56,025 nucleotides of DNA, taken from NCBI GenBank assembly GCA_016792865.1, contig JAEUMJ010000062.1:1-56025 (forward strand). Reading direction: 5' to 3'. A model generated the notes under the pieces. It made no database searches. It saw only the letters and a program-made list of their open reading frames with translations, and was not told the origin of the DNA. This DNA is from Hyphomicrobiales bacterium (lineage in GTDB: Bacteria; Pseudomonadota; Alphaproteobacteria; Rhizobiales; Aestuariivirgaceae). The position numbers and the translations under genes are program-made. Positions 16,612 through 25,981 of this stretch are shown piece by piece (the stretch's first letter is position 1; each line of letters starts with the position of its first letter).

Positions 16612-17355
16612 ATGGGCGGAAGACTCGCAGGAAAAACGGCATTGGTCACCTCGGCGGCGCAGGGCATTGGCCGCGCCACGGTGCTGGCCATGGTGGCGGA
16701 AGGGGCCACGGTGATGGCGACCGACATCAATGTCGCCGCCCTTGAGGCGCTGGGGCGGGACTCTTCCTCGATCTCCATCCACCGGCTCGATGTGACACGG
16801 CAGGACGAGGTCGATGCCCTCGCCGCCAAGGTCGATGCGCCCGATGTGCTGTTCAATTGCTCCGGCTACGTCCATGCCGGAACCATCATGGATGTGGTGG
16901 ACAAGGATTGGGACTTCGCCTTCGAGCTGAATGTGCGCGCCCATTACCGCATGATGCGGGCCTTCACGCCGCGCTGGCTGGAACGGGGCAAGGCTTCGGT
17001 CATCAACATGGCGTCGCTCGCCTCCTCGGTGAAGGGCGTTCCCAACCGCTTCCTCTACGGCACCAGCAAGGCGGCGGTGATCGGCATGACCAAGGCCATG
17101 GCGGCGGACTACCTCGCCAAGGGCATCCGCGTGAATGCCATCTGCCCCGGCACGGTGGATACCCCGTCCCTCCACGACCGCATGCGGGCGACGGGGGATT
17201 ACGAGGCCGCCCACAAGGCCTTTGTTGCCCGCCAGCCCATGGGACGCCTTGGCCGTGCTGAAGAAATCGCCGCTCTGGTGGTTTATCTGGCAAGCGATGA
17301 GAGTGCTTTCATCACCGGGCAGGCGATCAACATCGACGGCGGCTGGTCTGTCTAG
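16612..17355 (+). CDS. Short-chain dehydrogenase/reductase, DHRS6/BDH2-like
   Basis: The 247-residue SDR has a cofactor loop TSAAQGIG (13-20), Asp38 at the end of beta 2 indicating NAD(H), and the catalytic Ser135, Tyr149 and Lys153 (YGTSK). The run [14 protein letters not shown] and the C terminus [19 protein letters not shown] closely match type-2 (R)-3-hydroxybutyrate dehydrogenase, also described as a 4-oxoproline reductase. ATG 16612 is preferred over the frame opening at 16546, because the SDR fold starts directly and CAAGGGAAC lies upstream. Its link to the surrounding amine genes is inferred from position only. Confidence 0.87.
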   Translation: MGGRLAGKTALVTSAAQGIGRATVLAMVAEGATVMATDINVAALEALGRDSSSISIHRLDVTRQDEVDALAAKVDAPDVLFNCSGYVHAGTIMDVVDKDWDFAFELNVRAHYRMMRAFTPRWLERGKASVINMASLASSVKGVPNRFLYGTSKAAVIGMTKAMAADYLAKGIRVNAICPGTVDTPSLHDRMRATGDYEAAHKAFVARQPMGRLGRAEEIAALVVYLASDESAFITGQAINIDGGWSV

Positions 17356-17373
17356 GCCCGGCAACTGATCCCA

Positions 17374-17403
17374 TTGGCAAGGCTGATGTTTTCAGCCTAG
17401 TAT
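17374..17403 (+). promoter_or_regulatory. Candidate potA promoter with a dyad filling the spacer
   Basis: TTGGCA (17374-17379) and TAGTAT (17398-17403) are separated by 18 bases, and the inverted repeat AGGCTGA-TGTTT-TCAGCCT (17380-17398) occupies that spacer almost exactly. The elements lie 48 bases before the potA start. The layout suggests a regulator that binds between the -35 and -10 boxes. Confidence 0.45.
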
Positions 17404-17450
17404 CCGGCATCACAGGTGTCCGCGAGAGATACCGAGGGGAGAGTCTTATC

Positions 17451-18548
17451 TTGGCTTCAGCAGCAAGCGCGATCGATGCGCGTGGCGTCAGCAAGGTTTT
17501 CAAGGGTGCAGGACAGGACGAGGTCCGGGCGCTCGACAATGTATCTGTCGCAATTCGCGAGAACGAGTTCTTCACGCTGCTGGGGCCATCGGGGTGCGGC
17601 AAGACCACGCTTCTCCGCCTCATCGCGGGTTTCGACTTTCCGACCGAGGGTGAGATCCTGCTTCATGGCGAGAACATCGCCTTGCTTCCGCCCTACAAGC
17701 GTCCCGTGAACACGGTCTTCCAGAACTACGCGCTGTTTCCCCACATGACGGTGGGCCAGAACATCGCCTTCGGCCTTGAAATGCTGGGCAAGCCCAGGGA
17801 CGAGATCAACGCGCGCGTCACGGAAATGCTGAAGCTTGTCCGGATGGAGGACTTGCGCGACCGCCGCACCTCACAGATTTCCGGTGGCCAGCAGCAGCGC
17901 GTGGCCCTGGCCCGTGCGCTGGCACCCCGCCCGAAAGTGCTGTTGCTCGACGAGCCGCTCTCGGCGCTGGACTACAAGCTCCGCAAGGACATGCAGATCG
18001 AACTCAAGCGCCTGCAGCACGACACCGGCATCACCTTCATCTTCGTCACCCATGACCAGGAAGAAGCGCTCACCATGTCGGATCGCATCGCGGTGATGAG
18101 CAAGGGCAAGATCCTTCAGGTGGGTGCGCCGCACGACATCTACGTACGCCCTGCCGATCGTTTTGTCGCAAACTTCATCGGCGAGACGAATTTTCTCGTG
18201 GGCAGGATTGCCTCGGAGAAGGCCGGAAAGGCCAAGGTCGAACTCGCCGCCGGCGGAACGCTCTCGGCCGATGCGCCGGACCGGGGCGCGCCCAGAGGCA
18301 GCGAAGTGACGATTGTGGTGCGTCCCGAAAACGCCACGCTTGTTCCTTCGGGCAAGGGCGATATCGCGGGCGTGGTGGAGAACGTCGTCTATTTCGGCAC
18401 CGACACGCATGTTCACCTCAAGCTTGCGGATGGCTCACAGTTCATCGTGCGCCAGCAGAACGCCACGCTTGCGAGTGACGATTACAAGCCCGGCCAGAAG
18501 GCGGGCATTGCCGTGGCGCCGGGCACCCCCCGCATCCTCAAGGATTGA
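17451..18548 (+). CDS. potA: Polyamine ABC transporter ATP-binding protein
   Basis: The 365-residue ATPase shows Walker [10 protein letters not shown] (45-53), signature [15 protein letters not shown], Walker [13 protein letters not shown], the switch His in [11 protein letters not shown] and a C-terminal TOBE-type regulatory domain (about 285-362), as in PotA. The start is TTG 17451: no in-frame ATG exists before the Walker A motif, and GAGGGGAGAG lies about ten bases upstream. It is the first gene of potA-potB-potC-potD. The ATPase sits on the cytoplasmic face and drives uptake of putrescine or spermidine-type substrates. Confidence 0.9.
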   Translation: MASAASAIDARGVSKVFKGAGQDEVRALDNVSVAIRENEFFTLLGPSGCGKTTLLRLIAGFDFPTEGEILLHGENIALLPPYKRPVNTVFQNYALFPHMTVGQNIAFGLEMLGKPRDEINARVTEMLKLVRMEDLRDRRTSQISGGQQQRVALARALAPRPKVLLLDEPLSALDYKLRKDMQIELKRLQHDTGITFIFVTHDQEEALTMSDRIAVMSKGKILQVGAPHDIYVRPADRFVANFIGETNFLVGRIASEKAGKAKVELAAGGTLSADAPDRGAPRGSEVTIVVRPENATLVPSGKGDIAGVVENVVYFGTDTHVHLKLADGSQFIVRQQNATLASDDYKPGQKAGIAVAPGTPRILKD

Positions 18549-18550
18549 CG

Positions 18551-19477
18551 ATGTCAGATGCAGCCCGCATTGCCGAAGAGGCCCGCCGCGCCGACATCCG
18601 GACCCGCTGGTGGCTGACGGCGCCCGCACTGTTCATCCTCTTCATCGCGGCGGTGGGCCCGCTCTTCGTGGTGCTGCTTTTCTCGCTCATGGTGAAGGGC
18701 GACTATGGCGACGTGAAGTACTGGCAGTTCTCCACCGATGGCTGGTTCAGCGTCTTCTTCGAACGCGACATCTTCGACGACACGGTCGGGCTGGCGCAGG
18801 CGCACATGGAAATCCTCTGGCGCTCGGTGAAGCTCTCGCTCATCACCACGCTGCTCACCCTGCTGGTCGGATTCCCCACCGCCTACTACATTTCGATCCA
18901 GCCGCCGAAGAAGCGTGATCTCCTCGTCTTCATGATCACGATCCCGTTCTGGACCAACATCCTGATCCGCACCTTCGCCATGCAGGAGGTGATCCGCAAC
19001 GAGGGCGTCATCAACACATTGCTGATCTGGGCCGGTTTCATCGAAAGGCCGATCCAGATCATGTATACCGACTGGGCCATCTTCTTCGGCATGGTCTATG
19101 TCTACCTGCCGCTCATGGTGCTGCCGCTCTATGCCAGCATGGAAAAGATCGATTTCCGCCTGGTGGAAGCGGGTTACGACCTTTATGCGGGACGCTTCCA
19201 GGTCTTGCGCCGCGTCATCATTCCGCTGGTCAAGCCCGGCATCGTCGCGGGGTCCATCCTGGTGTTCATTCCCTCCCTCGGTGCATATGTCACGCCGCGC
19301 GTTCTGGGGGGCGGCAAGAACCTCATGCTCGGCAACCTGATCGACCTCCAGTTCGGCCAGGGCAAGAACTGGCCCCTGGGTGCGGCGCTCTCCATCACGT
19401 TGCTTGTGATCGTGACCGTGGCGCTGCTCGTCTATGTCCGGAACGCCAGCAGGCAGGGAGGCGGGCATGGCCACTAA
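18551..19477 (+). CDS. potB: Polyamine ABC transporter permease
   Basis: The 308-residue membrane protein has a long N terminus, a first membrane helix at about 20-43 and five further helices, with the EAA coupling loop VEAGYDLYAGRFQVLRRVIIP that contacts the ATPase. ATG 18551 is chosen because AAGGA lies six bases upstream; a TTG two codons earlier is possible. The gene follows the potA stop by two bases and overlaps potC by 11 bases. Size and order fit the PotB/PotH subunit. Confidence 0.9.
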   Translation: MSDAARIAEEARRADIRTRWWLTAPALFILFIAAVGPLFVVLLFSLMVKGDYGDVKYWQFSTDGWFSVFFERDIFDDTVGLAQAHMEILWRSVKLSLITTLLTLLVGFPTAYYISIQPPKKRDLLVFMITIPFWTNILIRTFAMQEVIRNEGVINTLLIWAGFIERPIQIMYTDWAIFFGMVYVYLPLMVLPLYASMEKIDFRLVEAGYDLYAGRFQVLRRVIIPLVKPGIVAGSILVFIPSLGAYVTPRVLGGGKNLMLGNLIDLQFGQGKNWPLGAALSITLLVIVTVALLVYVRNASRQGGGHGH

Positions 19478-20276
19478 ACTCCGTACCTTCGACGTGAAGG
19501 CCCAGCCCGGCTTCGGCACCGTGGCGATGATCTGCTTCTTCATGCTTTACCTGCCGATCGCCATTCTTGTCATCTATGCCTTCAATGCGGGCGAGAACAT
19601 CGCGATCTGGGAAGGCCTTTCGCTGCGCTGGTTCGTTTCCGCCTGGCATAATGACACGGTGCAGGAAGCGGCCTTCCGTTCGCTTTTCCTGGCAACGGTC
19701 GCTTCCACCATCGCCACTGTGGTTGCGGCCATGGCGGCCATCGCCACAACGCGCACGCCGCCCTACCGCGGCCTCACCTTCAAGTATGCGATGATCAACC
19801 AGCCGCTGATGGTGCCTGAAATCGTCACGGCGGTGTCGCTCCTCATCGTCTTCTCGCGCTTCAAGGTGTGGACGGGTTACAACGGCCTCGGCTACATGGT
19901 GCTGGCGCACACGGCCTTCTGCATTCCCTTTGCCTACCTGCCGATCCGTGCGCGCCTCGAAAACATGGACCTGACGCTGGAACGGGCCGCTGCGGACCTC
20001 TACGCCACGCCCTGGCAGGCCTTCCGCCGTGTCACGCTGCCGTTGCTGGTGCCCGGCATCATCGCCGGCTTCATGCTCGCATTCGTGATCTCGCTCGACG
20101 ACGTGGTGATCACCGAATTCGTGAAGTCGGGCGGGCAGGAAACCCTGCCGACCTACATGCTGGGGCAGTTGCGCCGCACCGTGACGCCTGAAATCAACGC
20201 CATAGCGACCGTGTTCCTGGCGCTTTCCGTTCTGCTGGTGACACTGTTCTATCTCGTGAACCGAAAGAAAACCTGA
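19467..20276 (+). CDS. potC: Polyamine ABC transporter permease
   Basis: The 269-residue permease has six predicted membrane helices and an EAA loop, LERAAADLYATPWQAFRRVTLPLL. The motif ISLDDVVITEFVKSGGQETLP is the PotC/PotI signature. ATG 19467 lies behind a GGGAGGCGGG ribosome-binding stretch that is itself inside the end of potB. Together with potB it forms the channel of the transporter. Confidence 0.9.
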   Translation: MATKLRTFDVKAQPGFGTVAMICFFMLYLPIAILVIYAFNAGENIAIWEGLSLRWFVSAWHNDTVQEAAFRSLFLATVASTIATVVAAMAAIATTRTPPYRGLTFKYAMINQPLMVPEIVTAVSLLIVFSRFKVWTGYNGLGYMVLAHTAFCIPFAYLPIRARLENMDLTLERAAADLYATPWQAFRRVTLPLLVPGIIAGFMLAFVISLDDVVITEFVKSGGQETLPTYMLGQLRRTVTPEINAIATVFLALSVLLVTLFYLVNRKKT

Positions 20277-20303
20277 ACCCAAGATGTCCCCAAGGAGGAT
20301 CAC

Positions 20304-21338
20304 ATGAAAAGACTCTTGAAAGCGGCCATTGCCGGCGCCGCCCTGCTGATGAGCGCAGGTGCTGCACTTGCCGATGGCGAACTGAACATCTTCAACTGGG
20401 GTGATTACACCAGCCCGGAGATGATCAAGAAGTTCGAGGAGAAGTATAAGGTCAAGGTGACGATCACCGACTACGACTCCAACGACACGGCCCTGGCCAA
20501 GGTGCGTGCCGGCGGCCACGGCTTCGATGTCGTGGTGCCGTCTGCCAACTTCGTGCCGATCTGGATCAAGGAAGGCTTGCTGCTTGAGGCCCGCCCCGAC
20601 CAGATGGAGAACTTCAAGAACGTGGATGAGCGCTGGGTCAATGTCGACTGGGATCCGGGCCGCCGCTACACGGTTCCGTGGCAGTGGGGCCTGACCGGCA
20701 TCGGCGTGAACAAGACGGTCTATTCGGGCGATCCGAACACCTCCGCCATCTTCCTCGATCCGCCGCCGGAACTGCAGGGCAAGATCAACGTTGCGCCGGA
20801 AATGAACGACGTGATGTATGCCGCGATCCGCTATCTCGGCGGCAAGTGGTGCACCGACGACAAGGAACTGCTGAAGAAGGTGCATGACAAGCTGAAGGAA
20901 GCCAAGCCGAAGTGGCTCGCCATGGACTACAGCGCCTATGAAAAGATGGCGGCCCGCGAATACAGCGCCGTGTACTACTGGAACGGCGCCATGCTGCGCG
21001 CCCGGCTGAAGAATGCGGAAGTCACTTTCGGTTTCCCCAAGGAAGGCTATCCCTTCTTCATGGACAGCGTCGCCATCCTCAAGGATGCGAAGAACGTGGA
21101 GAACGCCAAGCTGTTCATGAACTTCATCATGGACCCGGAAAACGCCGCCATGATCTCGAACTTCGCCAAGTATGCCAATGGCATCAAGGGTTCGGACAAG
21201 TTCATGGACAAGGAACTGCAGGACGCGCCTGAAATCCACCCGACGGCCGAGCAGGTTGCGGCAGGTGAATTCATGCTGCCCTGCGCTCCGGAAGTGAATG
21301 ACATCTACACCAAGATCTGGACGGACGTGCTGAAGTAA
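20304..21338 (+). CDS. potD: Periplasmic polyamine-binding protein
   Basis: The 344-residue protein has a clear signal peptide (residues 1-23, MKRLLKAAIAGAALLMSAG, cleaved after ALA) and the mature start DGELNIFNWGDYTSPEMI, in which Trp and Tyr belong to the aromatic polyamine box of PotD/PotF. Further binding-site candidates are VVVPSANFV and YYWNGAMLRAR. AAGGAGGATCAC precedes the ATG. Which polyamine is bound cannot be read from these residues. The gene is the last of the pot operon and is followed by a strong terminator. Confidence 0.9.
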   Translation: MKRLLKAAIAGAALLMSAGAALADGELNIFNWGDYTSPEMIKKFEEKYKVKVTITDYDSNDTALAKVRAGGHGFDVVVPSANFVPIWIKEGLLLEARPDQMENFKNVDERWVNVDWDPGRRYTVPWQWGLTGIGVNKTVYSGDPNTSAIFLDPPPELQGKINVAPEMNDVMYAAIRYLGGKWCTDDKELLKKVHDKLKEAKPKWLAMDYSAYEKMAAREYSAVYYWNGAMLRARLKNAEVTFGFPKEGYPFFMDSVAILKDAKNVENAKLFMNFIMDPENAAMISNFAKYANGIKGSDKFMDKELQDAPEIHPTAEQVAAGEFMLPCAPEVNDIYTKIWTDVLK

Positions 21339-21358
21339 GCGTCCCTTCCCGCAAACGG

Positions 21359-21395
21359 AAAACCCCGCGAACGGCATGCCGCTCGCGGGGTTTTT
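21359..21395. terminator. Bidirectional intrinsic terminator between potD and cysNC
   Basis: CCCCGCGA (21363-21370) pairs with TCGCGGGG (21383-21390), with an inner CGGC-AT-GCCG helix. Five Ts follow on the + strand and four As precede it, so it can end both converging transcripts. Confidence 0.9.
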
Positions 21396-21416
21396 CCTTG
21401 CAGGGGAGGGGTCAGG

Positions 21417-23315
21417 TCAGAGTCTGCCTGTCCTCTTGAGGTAGGTGACGATCTCGCCCGCCGCATCGGCCGCACTGGCCCTGGCGGTGTCGATCCGGAC
21501 CTCCGGATTTTCCGGGGCCTCGTAGGGTGAGGATATGCCGGTGAAGTTCTTGAGTTCGCCGCGGCGGGCCTTGGCATAGAGTCCCTTCACGTCGCGCTTC
21601 TCGGCCTCGGCAAGGGATGTATCGACGAAGACCTCGACGAATTCGCCGTCGCCGATCCGTTCGCGCGCCATCAGGCGCTCGGCACGGAAAGGGGAGATGA
21701 ACGAGACAAGCACGATCAATCCGGCGTCCGCCATGAGGCGGGCCACTTCACTGACGCGCCGGATGTTCTCCACCCGGTCGGCATCGGTGAAGCCCAGGTC
21801 GCGGTTGAGGCCATGACGCACATTGTCGCCATCGAGCAGATAGGTTAGGTGCCCGTCGGCGTGGAGCTTCTTCTCCACCAGGTTGGCGATGGTGGATTTG
21901 CCTGCCCCCGAAAGCCCGGTGAACCAGAGCACAGCAGGCTTCTGCTTCAGCAGGCGGCCACGGGAGTCCTTGTTCACGTCGGTGGCCTGCCAATGGATGT
22001 TGGCGGCGCGGCGCAGGGCAAAGTGGATGAGGCCCATGCCCACCGTTGCATTGGTGAAGCGGTCGATGATGATGAAGGAACCCAGCGCACGGTTCTGCTC
22101 GTAAGGGGCAAAGGCAATGCTGGCGTCGAGTTCGAGGGCGCAGACGGCAATCTCGTTCAGCGTCAGCGTCGAGGCCGCCACATGCTCCATGGTGTTGACG
22201 TTCACCTTGTACTTGAGCTTGTCGAGCGTGCCGGTGATCGTCTTGCTTCCGGCCTTGATGATGTAGGGGCGTCCCGGCAACATTTCCTGGTCGCCCATCC
22301 ACAGCACCTGAACCTCGAACTGGTCAGAGACTTCCACAGGCTCGCCCGCCGCGCACAGCACATCGCCTCGGCTTACATCAATCTCGTCGGCAAGGGTGAT
22401 GGTGACGGCCTGATCGGGAATGCCGGCGGTGAGGTCGCCGTCGGCGGTGACGATGCGCGTCACGGTGGATTGCCGTCCGGACGGAAGAACCTTCAGCGCG
22501 TCACCCGGCCTGACCATGCCAGAGGCAATGGTCCCGGCAAAACCCCGGAAATTCTGGTTGGGGCGCGACACCCATTGCACCGGCATGCGGAAGGGGAGGT
22601 CGCGCAGGTCTTCGCCCACCGGCACGGTTTCCAGATGGGCCATCAGGGTTGGCCCCTGATACCAGGGCATCCTGGCGGACCGGTCGATGATGTTGTCTCC
22701 CACCAGTGCGGACGCGGGAATGACGGTGATGTCGCCGGCACCCACCGACTTTGCGAAGGCGCGATAATCGGCCTCGATCTTCTCGAAGGTCTCGCGTGAG
22801 TAGTTCACGAGGTCCATCTTGTTCACGCAGACGACGAGCTTGCGGATGCCGAGCAGGGTGCAGATGTAGGTGTGGCGGCGGGTCTGCGTGAGGACGCCCT
22901 TTCGTGCGTCGATGAGGATGATGGCAAGCTCGGCGGTGGAGGCGCCGGTGGCCATGTTGCGGGTGTATTGCTCGTGGCCGGGCGTGTCGGCGACGATGAA
23001 CTTGCGCCGCGCCGTGGTGAAGGCCCGGTAGGCCACGTCGATGGTGATGCCCTGTTCGCGTTCGGCGGCAAGGCCATCCACCAGAAGGGCGAAATCGAGA
23101 TTCCCGCCTTGCGTTCCCAGCTTCTTGGAATCCGCCTCAAGGGCCGAAAGCTGGTCTTCGAACAGCATTTTCGACTCATAGAGCAGGCGTCCGATGAGGG
23201 TGGACTTGCCATCATCCACCGAACCGCAGGTGATGAAGCGCAGCATGTCCTTGCGCTCCTGGGCCTGAAGGTAGGCTTCGACGTCGCCGCCGGAAAACTC
23301 GATGAAGCGTGACAT
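21417..23315 (-). CDS. cysNC: Bifunctional sulfate adenylyltransferase subunit 1 / adenylylsulfate kinase
   Basis: The 632-residue fusion has a GTPase domain (P-loop GSVDDGKST 31-39, [12 protein letters not shown]), its beta-barrel domains, and from about residue 440 an APS kinase domain with P-loop GLSGAGKST and [15 protein letters not shown]. Subunit 1 uses GTP hydrolysis to drive APS formation with CysD, and the kinase makes PAPS. The start codon overlaps the cysD stop by one base (TGATG), so the two subunits are translationally coupled. The fusion is common in alphaproteobacteria, often under the name nodQ in rhizobia. Confidence 0.93.
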   Translation of the reverse strand: MSRFIEFSGGDVEAYLQAQERKDMLRFITCGSVDDGKSTLIGRLLYESKMLFEDQLSALEADSKKLGTQGGNLDFALLVDGLAAEREQGITIDVAYRAFTTARRKFIVADTPGHEQYTRNMATGASTAELAIILIDARKGVLTQTRRHTYICTLLGIRKLVVCVNKMDLVNYSRETFEKIEADYRAFAKSVGAGDITVIPASALVGDNIIDRSARMPWYQGPTLMAHLETVPVGEDLRDLPFRMPVQWVSRPNQNFRGFAGTIASGMVRPGDALKVLPSGRQSTVTRIVTADGDLTAGIPDQAVTITLADEIDVSRGDVLCAAGEPVEVSDQFEVQVLWMGDQEMLPGRPYIIKAGSKTITGTLDKLKYKVNVNTMEHVAASTLTLNEIAVCALELDASIAFAPYEQNRALGSFIIIDRFTNATVGMGLIHFALRRAANIHWQATDVNKDSRGRLLKQKPAVLWFTGLSGAGKSTIANLVEKKLHADGHLTYLLDGDNVRHGLNRDLGFTDADRVENIRRVSEVARLMADAGLIVLVSFISPFRAERLMARERIGDGEFVEVFVDTSLAEAEKRDVKGLYAKARRGELKNFTGISSPYEAPENPEVRIDTARASAADAAGEIVTYLKRTGRL

Positions 23316-24460
23316 CAGAAATATCCCTCCTGCTTCTTCTTCTCCATGGAGGCAGAGGCATCCTTGTCGATGACGCGGCCCTGGCGTTCGGAGGAGGTGG
23401 TCACCAGCATCTCCTCGATGATGTCGAGCAAGGTCTCGGCATTGCTGTCGATGCCGCCGGTGAGCGGATAACAGCCCAGCGTGCGGAACCGGACCTTGCG
23501 CATCTCGGGCGTCTCGCCGGGCAGGAGCTTCATGCGGTCGTCATCGACCATGATGATCTGGCCGTCGCGCCAGACGATCGGGCGTTCCTTGGCAAAGTAC
23601 AGCGGCACGATCTCGATGTTCTCGCGGTGGATGTATTGCCAGATGTCGAGTTCGGTCCAGTTGGACAGCGGGAAGACGCGGATCGACTCGCCCTTGTTCT
23701 TGCGGGCATTGTAGATGTTCCACAGTTCGGGGCGCTGGTTCTTCGGATCCCAGCGATGCTTGCTGTCGCGGAACGAGAAGATGCGCTCCTTGGCGCGGGA
23801 TTTTTCCTCATCACGGCGGGCACCGCCGAATGCGGCATCGAAGCCGTATTTGTCGAGGGCCTGCTTCAGCCCTTCGGTTTTCATGATGTGGGTGTGCAGC
23901 GCCGAGCCATGGTCAAACGGGTTGATGTTCTTCTCGATCCCTTCCGGATTGACATGGACGATCAGGTCAAGGCCGAGCTTCTTCGCGGTCGTGTCGCGCA
24001 GGTCGTACATGTCGCGGAACTTCCAGCGGGTATCCACATGCATCAGCGGGAAGGGCGGCTTGGCGGGATAGAACGCCTTCATGGCGAGATGCAGCATCAC
24101 CGCCGAGTCCTTGCCGATGGAATAGAGCATCACCGGCTTCTCGCACTCGGCAGCCACCTCACGGATGATGTGGATCGATTCCGCTTCCAGCCGCTCCAGA
24201 TGGCTGAGGCGTTCAGGCGAAGCGATGAGCGTCGCGGCGGCGCTGCCGGTGGCGGCTGCTGCGGCGGCAGGAACGGCAGGAGCGGCCATGAAGGCGCGCA
24301 CCTTGTCCATGGTGCGGGTCGAGGGAGAGCGGCCCTTGCGCAGGTCGAACACGAAGTTGGGGTCGCCCAGGGCAAGCTTGCCGAAGGCGGAAGCCTCGAT
24401 GTTCTTCTGCGTGAGATGGCGCTCGATCTCGGCCAGGAAGGTTTGTGCGATGGTGTCCAT
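23315..24460 (-). CDS. cysD: Sulfate adenylyltransferase subunit 2 with an extra N-terminal domain
   Basis: Residues about 84-381 are a complete CysD: PP-loop SIGKDSAVM (114-122), [34 protein letters not shown] in part, and the conserved C terminus QGRVIDKD. The usual CysD is about 300 residues and starts just before [14 protein letters not shown]. Here 83 residues precede it: a helical module (1-58, with [11 protein letters not shown] and [13 protein letters not shown]) and an Ala-rich linker (59-80). The module resembles short helix-turn-helix-like domains of alphaproteobacterial small proteins. No start codon lies immediately before the catalytic part; Met58 is the nearest. The enzyme makes APS from sulfate and ATP. 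Confidence 0.92.
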   Translation of the reverse strand: MDTIAQTFLAEIERHLTQKNIEASAFGKLALGDPNFVFDLRKGRSPSTRTMDKVRAFMAAPAVPAAAAAATGSAAATLIASPERLSHLERLEAESIHIIREVAAECEKPVMLYSIGKDSAVMLHLAMKAFYPAKPPFPLMHVDTRWKFRDMYDLRDTTAKKLGLDLIVHVNPEGIEKNINPFDHGSALHTHIMKTEGLKQALDKYGFDAAFGGARRDEEKSRAKERIFSFRDSKHRWDPKNQRPELWNIYNARKNKGESIRVFPLSNWTELDIWQYIHRENIEIVPLYFAKERPIVWRDGQIIMVDDDRMKLLPGETPEMRKVRFRTLGCYPLTGGIDSNAETLLDIIEEMLVTTSSERQGRVIDKDASASMEKKKQEGYF

Positions 24461-24529
24461 GGCTACTTATTGGCGCCACAGATTGCATCTCGTCAAGGGA
24501 AAATCCTATAAACACCCTCTTTCGGGTGG

Positions 24530-25918
24530 TCAGTATAGGCTATTTCCTTCGTTGTCCCCCTGATCGGCTGATTCCGGCAGGATCACAGCCTTCTTCTTCT
24601 GCTTCTTGGGGATGGGGCCCTCCGCCGGAAGATCGGGAAGCGGCTCACCGGTCGCCTCATCGGTGATCTGCTCCACTCCGGCGTCCGACTCCGTGGCTTC
24701 CGGCGGCAGGTGGCCATGCACCTTGCTCTTGAGGATGGCTGCAATCACTTCCACGCTGGGATAGGAATCCGGCGGCAGCTTGAGCTTGAGCTGCTGGTCC
24801 TTCACCGCCATGCGGGTGCCCTTGCCGATCTTGCCGTCGAGCTTGCCCACGTCATAGCCGAGACCCTGCAACTTGGTCTGCAACTCCACGATCTGCTCGT
24901 AGGACGGATGGTTCACGGTGCCGCGTCCAGGGCTGACCGGCGGTGCCCCGGCGATACGGGTGGCGAGGTAGGCCGCCGTCAGCGAATAGACCAGGCTTTC
25001 GTTCCACTTCAGATAGGAGGTGGTGAAATTGTGGTAGGCAAGGAAGGCAGGGCCATTGCGCCCCATGGGCAGCAGCAATGAAGCTTCCATGGTGTCGGCC
25101 TTGATCGGATTGCCGGACACGGCCGTCACCCCCCATTTCGCCCACTGGCTGCGGGAATGCTTGATGGCAATGTCGGCTTCCTTCCAGGGCAATTCCACCG
25201 GAACCTTCACCTCCTGGAGCCAGGGCTGGTTCGGCTGCCAGCCGTGCTTGCGCAGGAGGTTTGCGGTGGAGGCAAGGACATCCGGAACGGAGTTGCGCAG
25301 GTCGCGCTTGCCGTCGCCGTCGTAGTCCACGGCGCTCTCATTGTAGTCATAGGCCATGAACTGCGTCTGGCCGATCTCGCCCGCCCATGCGCCCTTGAAT
25401 TCGGCCAGGGTCAGGTCGCCCTTGTCGAGCAGTTGCAGGGCGGCCAGGAGCTGCGGGCGGAATTTTTCCGGGCGACGGCAGTCCCATGCGAGGGTGGCAA
25501 TGGACTGGATCGTCGGGAAGTCGCCCGTCACGGCACCGAAGTCCGTCTCCAGCGCCCAGAAGGCGGCAATGACGGCGGGCGGCACGCCATATTGCTTCTG
25601 CACCTTGTCGAAGACCGCCTGGTGTTTCTCGATCTGGGACTTGGCGCGGTTGAGGCGTCCGGCCGAGATCATCTTCTTCTGGAAGGTGAGGAAACTGTCG
25701 GAGAAAATGCTCTGCCCGCGGTCGCGCTTGATGATGGCGTTGTCGTAGGAGACGGTGTCGAGAACGGCGATCGAGCGTTTGCTCACCCCCGCCGCTGCCG
25801 CTTCGCGCTTCATCTCCTGGATAAAGGGGCCGAAGCCGTCGGAGGTGTTGCCGCAGGTCTGGGCCACGGCTGCCGTGGCCGTGAGGGCGAACGCGAGACT
25901 GGCAAAGGCAATGCGCAT
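24530..25918 (-). CDS. Lytic murein transglycosylase, MltB type, with peptidoglycan-binding domain
   Basis: The 462-residue exported protein has a signal peptide (MRIAFASLAFALTATAAVAQ), an MltB-like catalytic domain with Glu124 in FWALETDFGAVTG and the conserved EIGQTQFM, and a C-terminal peptidoglycan-binding repeat at about 335-395 (LQTKLQGLGYDVGKLDGKIGK). The last 60 residues are acidic, then Lys-rich (PKKQKKKA). It cleaves glycan strands to 1,6-anhydromuropeptides in the periplasm. The missing lipobox Cys after the signal suggests a soluble form. It stands alone between the cys genes and the SulP gene. Confidence 0.88.
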   Translation of the reverse strand: MRIAFASLAFALTATAAVAQTCGNTSDGFGPFIQEMKREAAAAGVSKRSIAVLDTVSYDNAIIKRDRGQSIFSDSFLTFQKKMISAGRLNRAKSQIEKHQAVFDKVQKQYGVPPAVIAAFWALETDFGAVTGDFPTIQSIATLAWDCRRPEKFRPQLLAALQLLDKGDLTLAEFKGAWAGEIGQTQFMAYDYNESAVDYDGDGKRDLRNSVPDVLASTANLLRKHGWQPNQPWLQEVKVPVELPWKEADIAIKHSRSQWAKWGVTAVSGNPIKADTMEASLLLPMGRNGPAFLAYHNFTTSYLKWNESLVYSLTAAYLATRIAGAPPVSPGRGTVNHPSYEQIVELQTKLQGLGYDVGKLDGKIGKGTRMAVKDQQLKLKLPPDSYPSVEVIAAILKSKVHGHLPPEATESDAGVEQITDEATGEPLPDLPAEGPIPKKQKKKAVILPESADQGDNEGNSLY

Positions 25919-25981
25919 GGTCAGCCGAATCCTTCTTTCAAATCCCCCGGCGGACAGGGCTACCGGGAAGGCGTGGCAAGA

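Noticed and set aside
19395-21377. Minus-strand open frame of 660 codons
   Set aside because: It mirrors potC and potD and has no recognisable domain.
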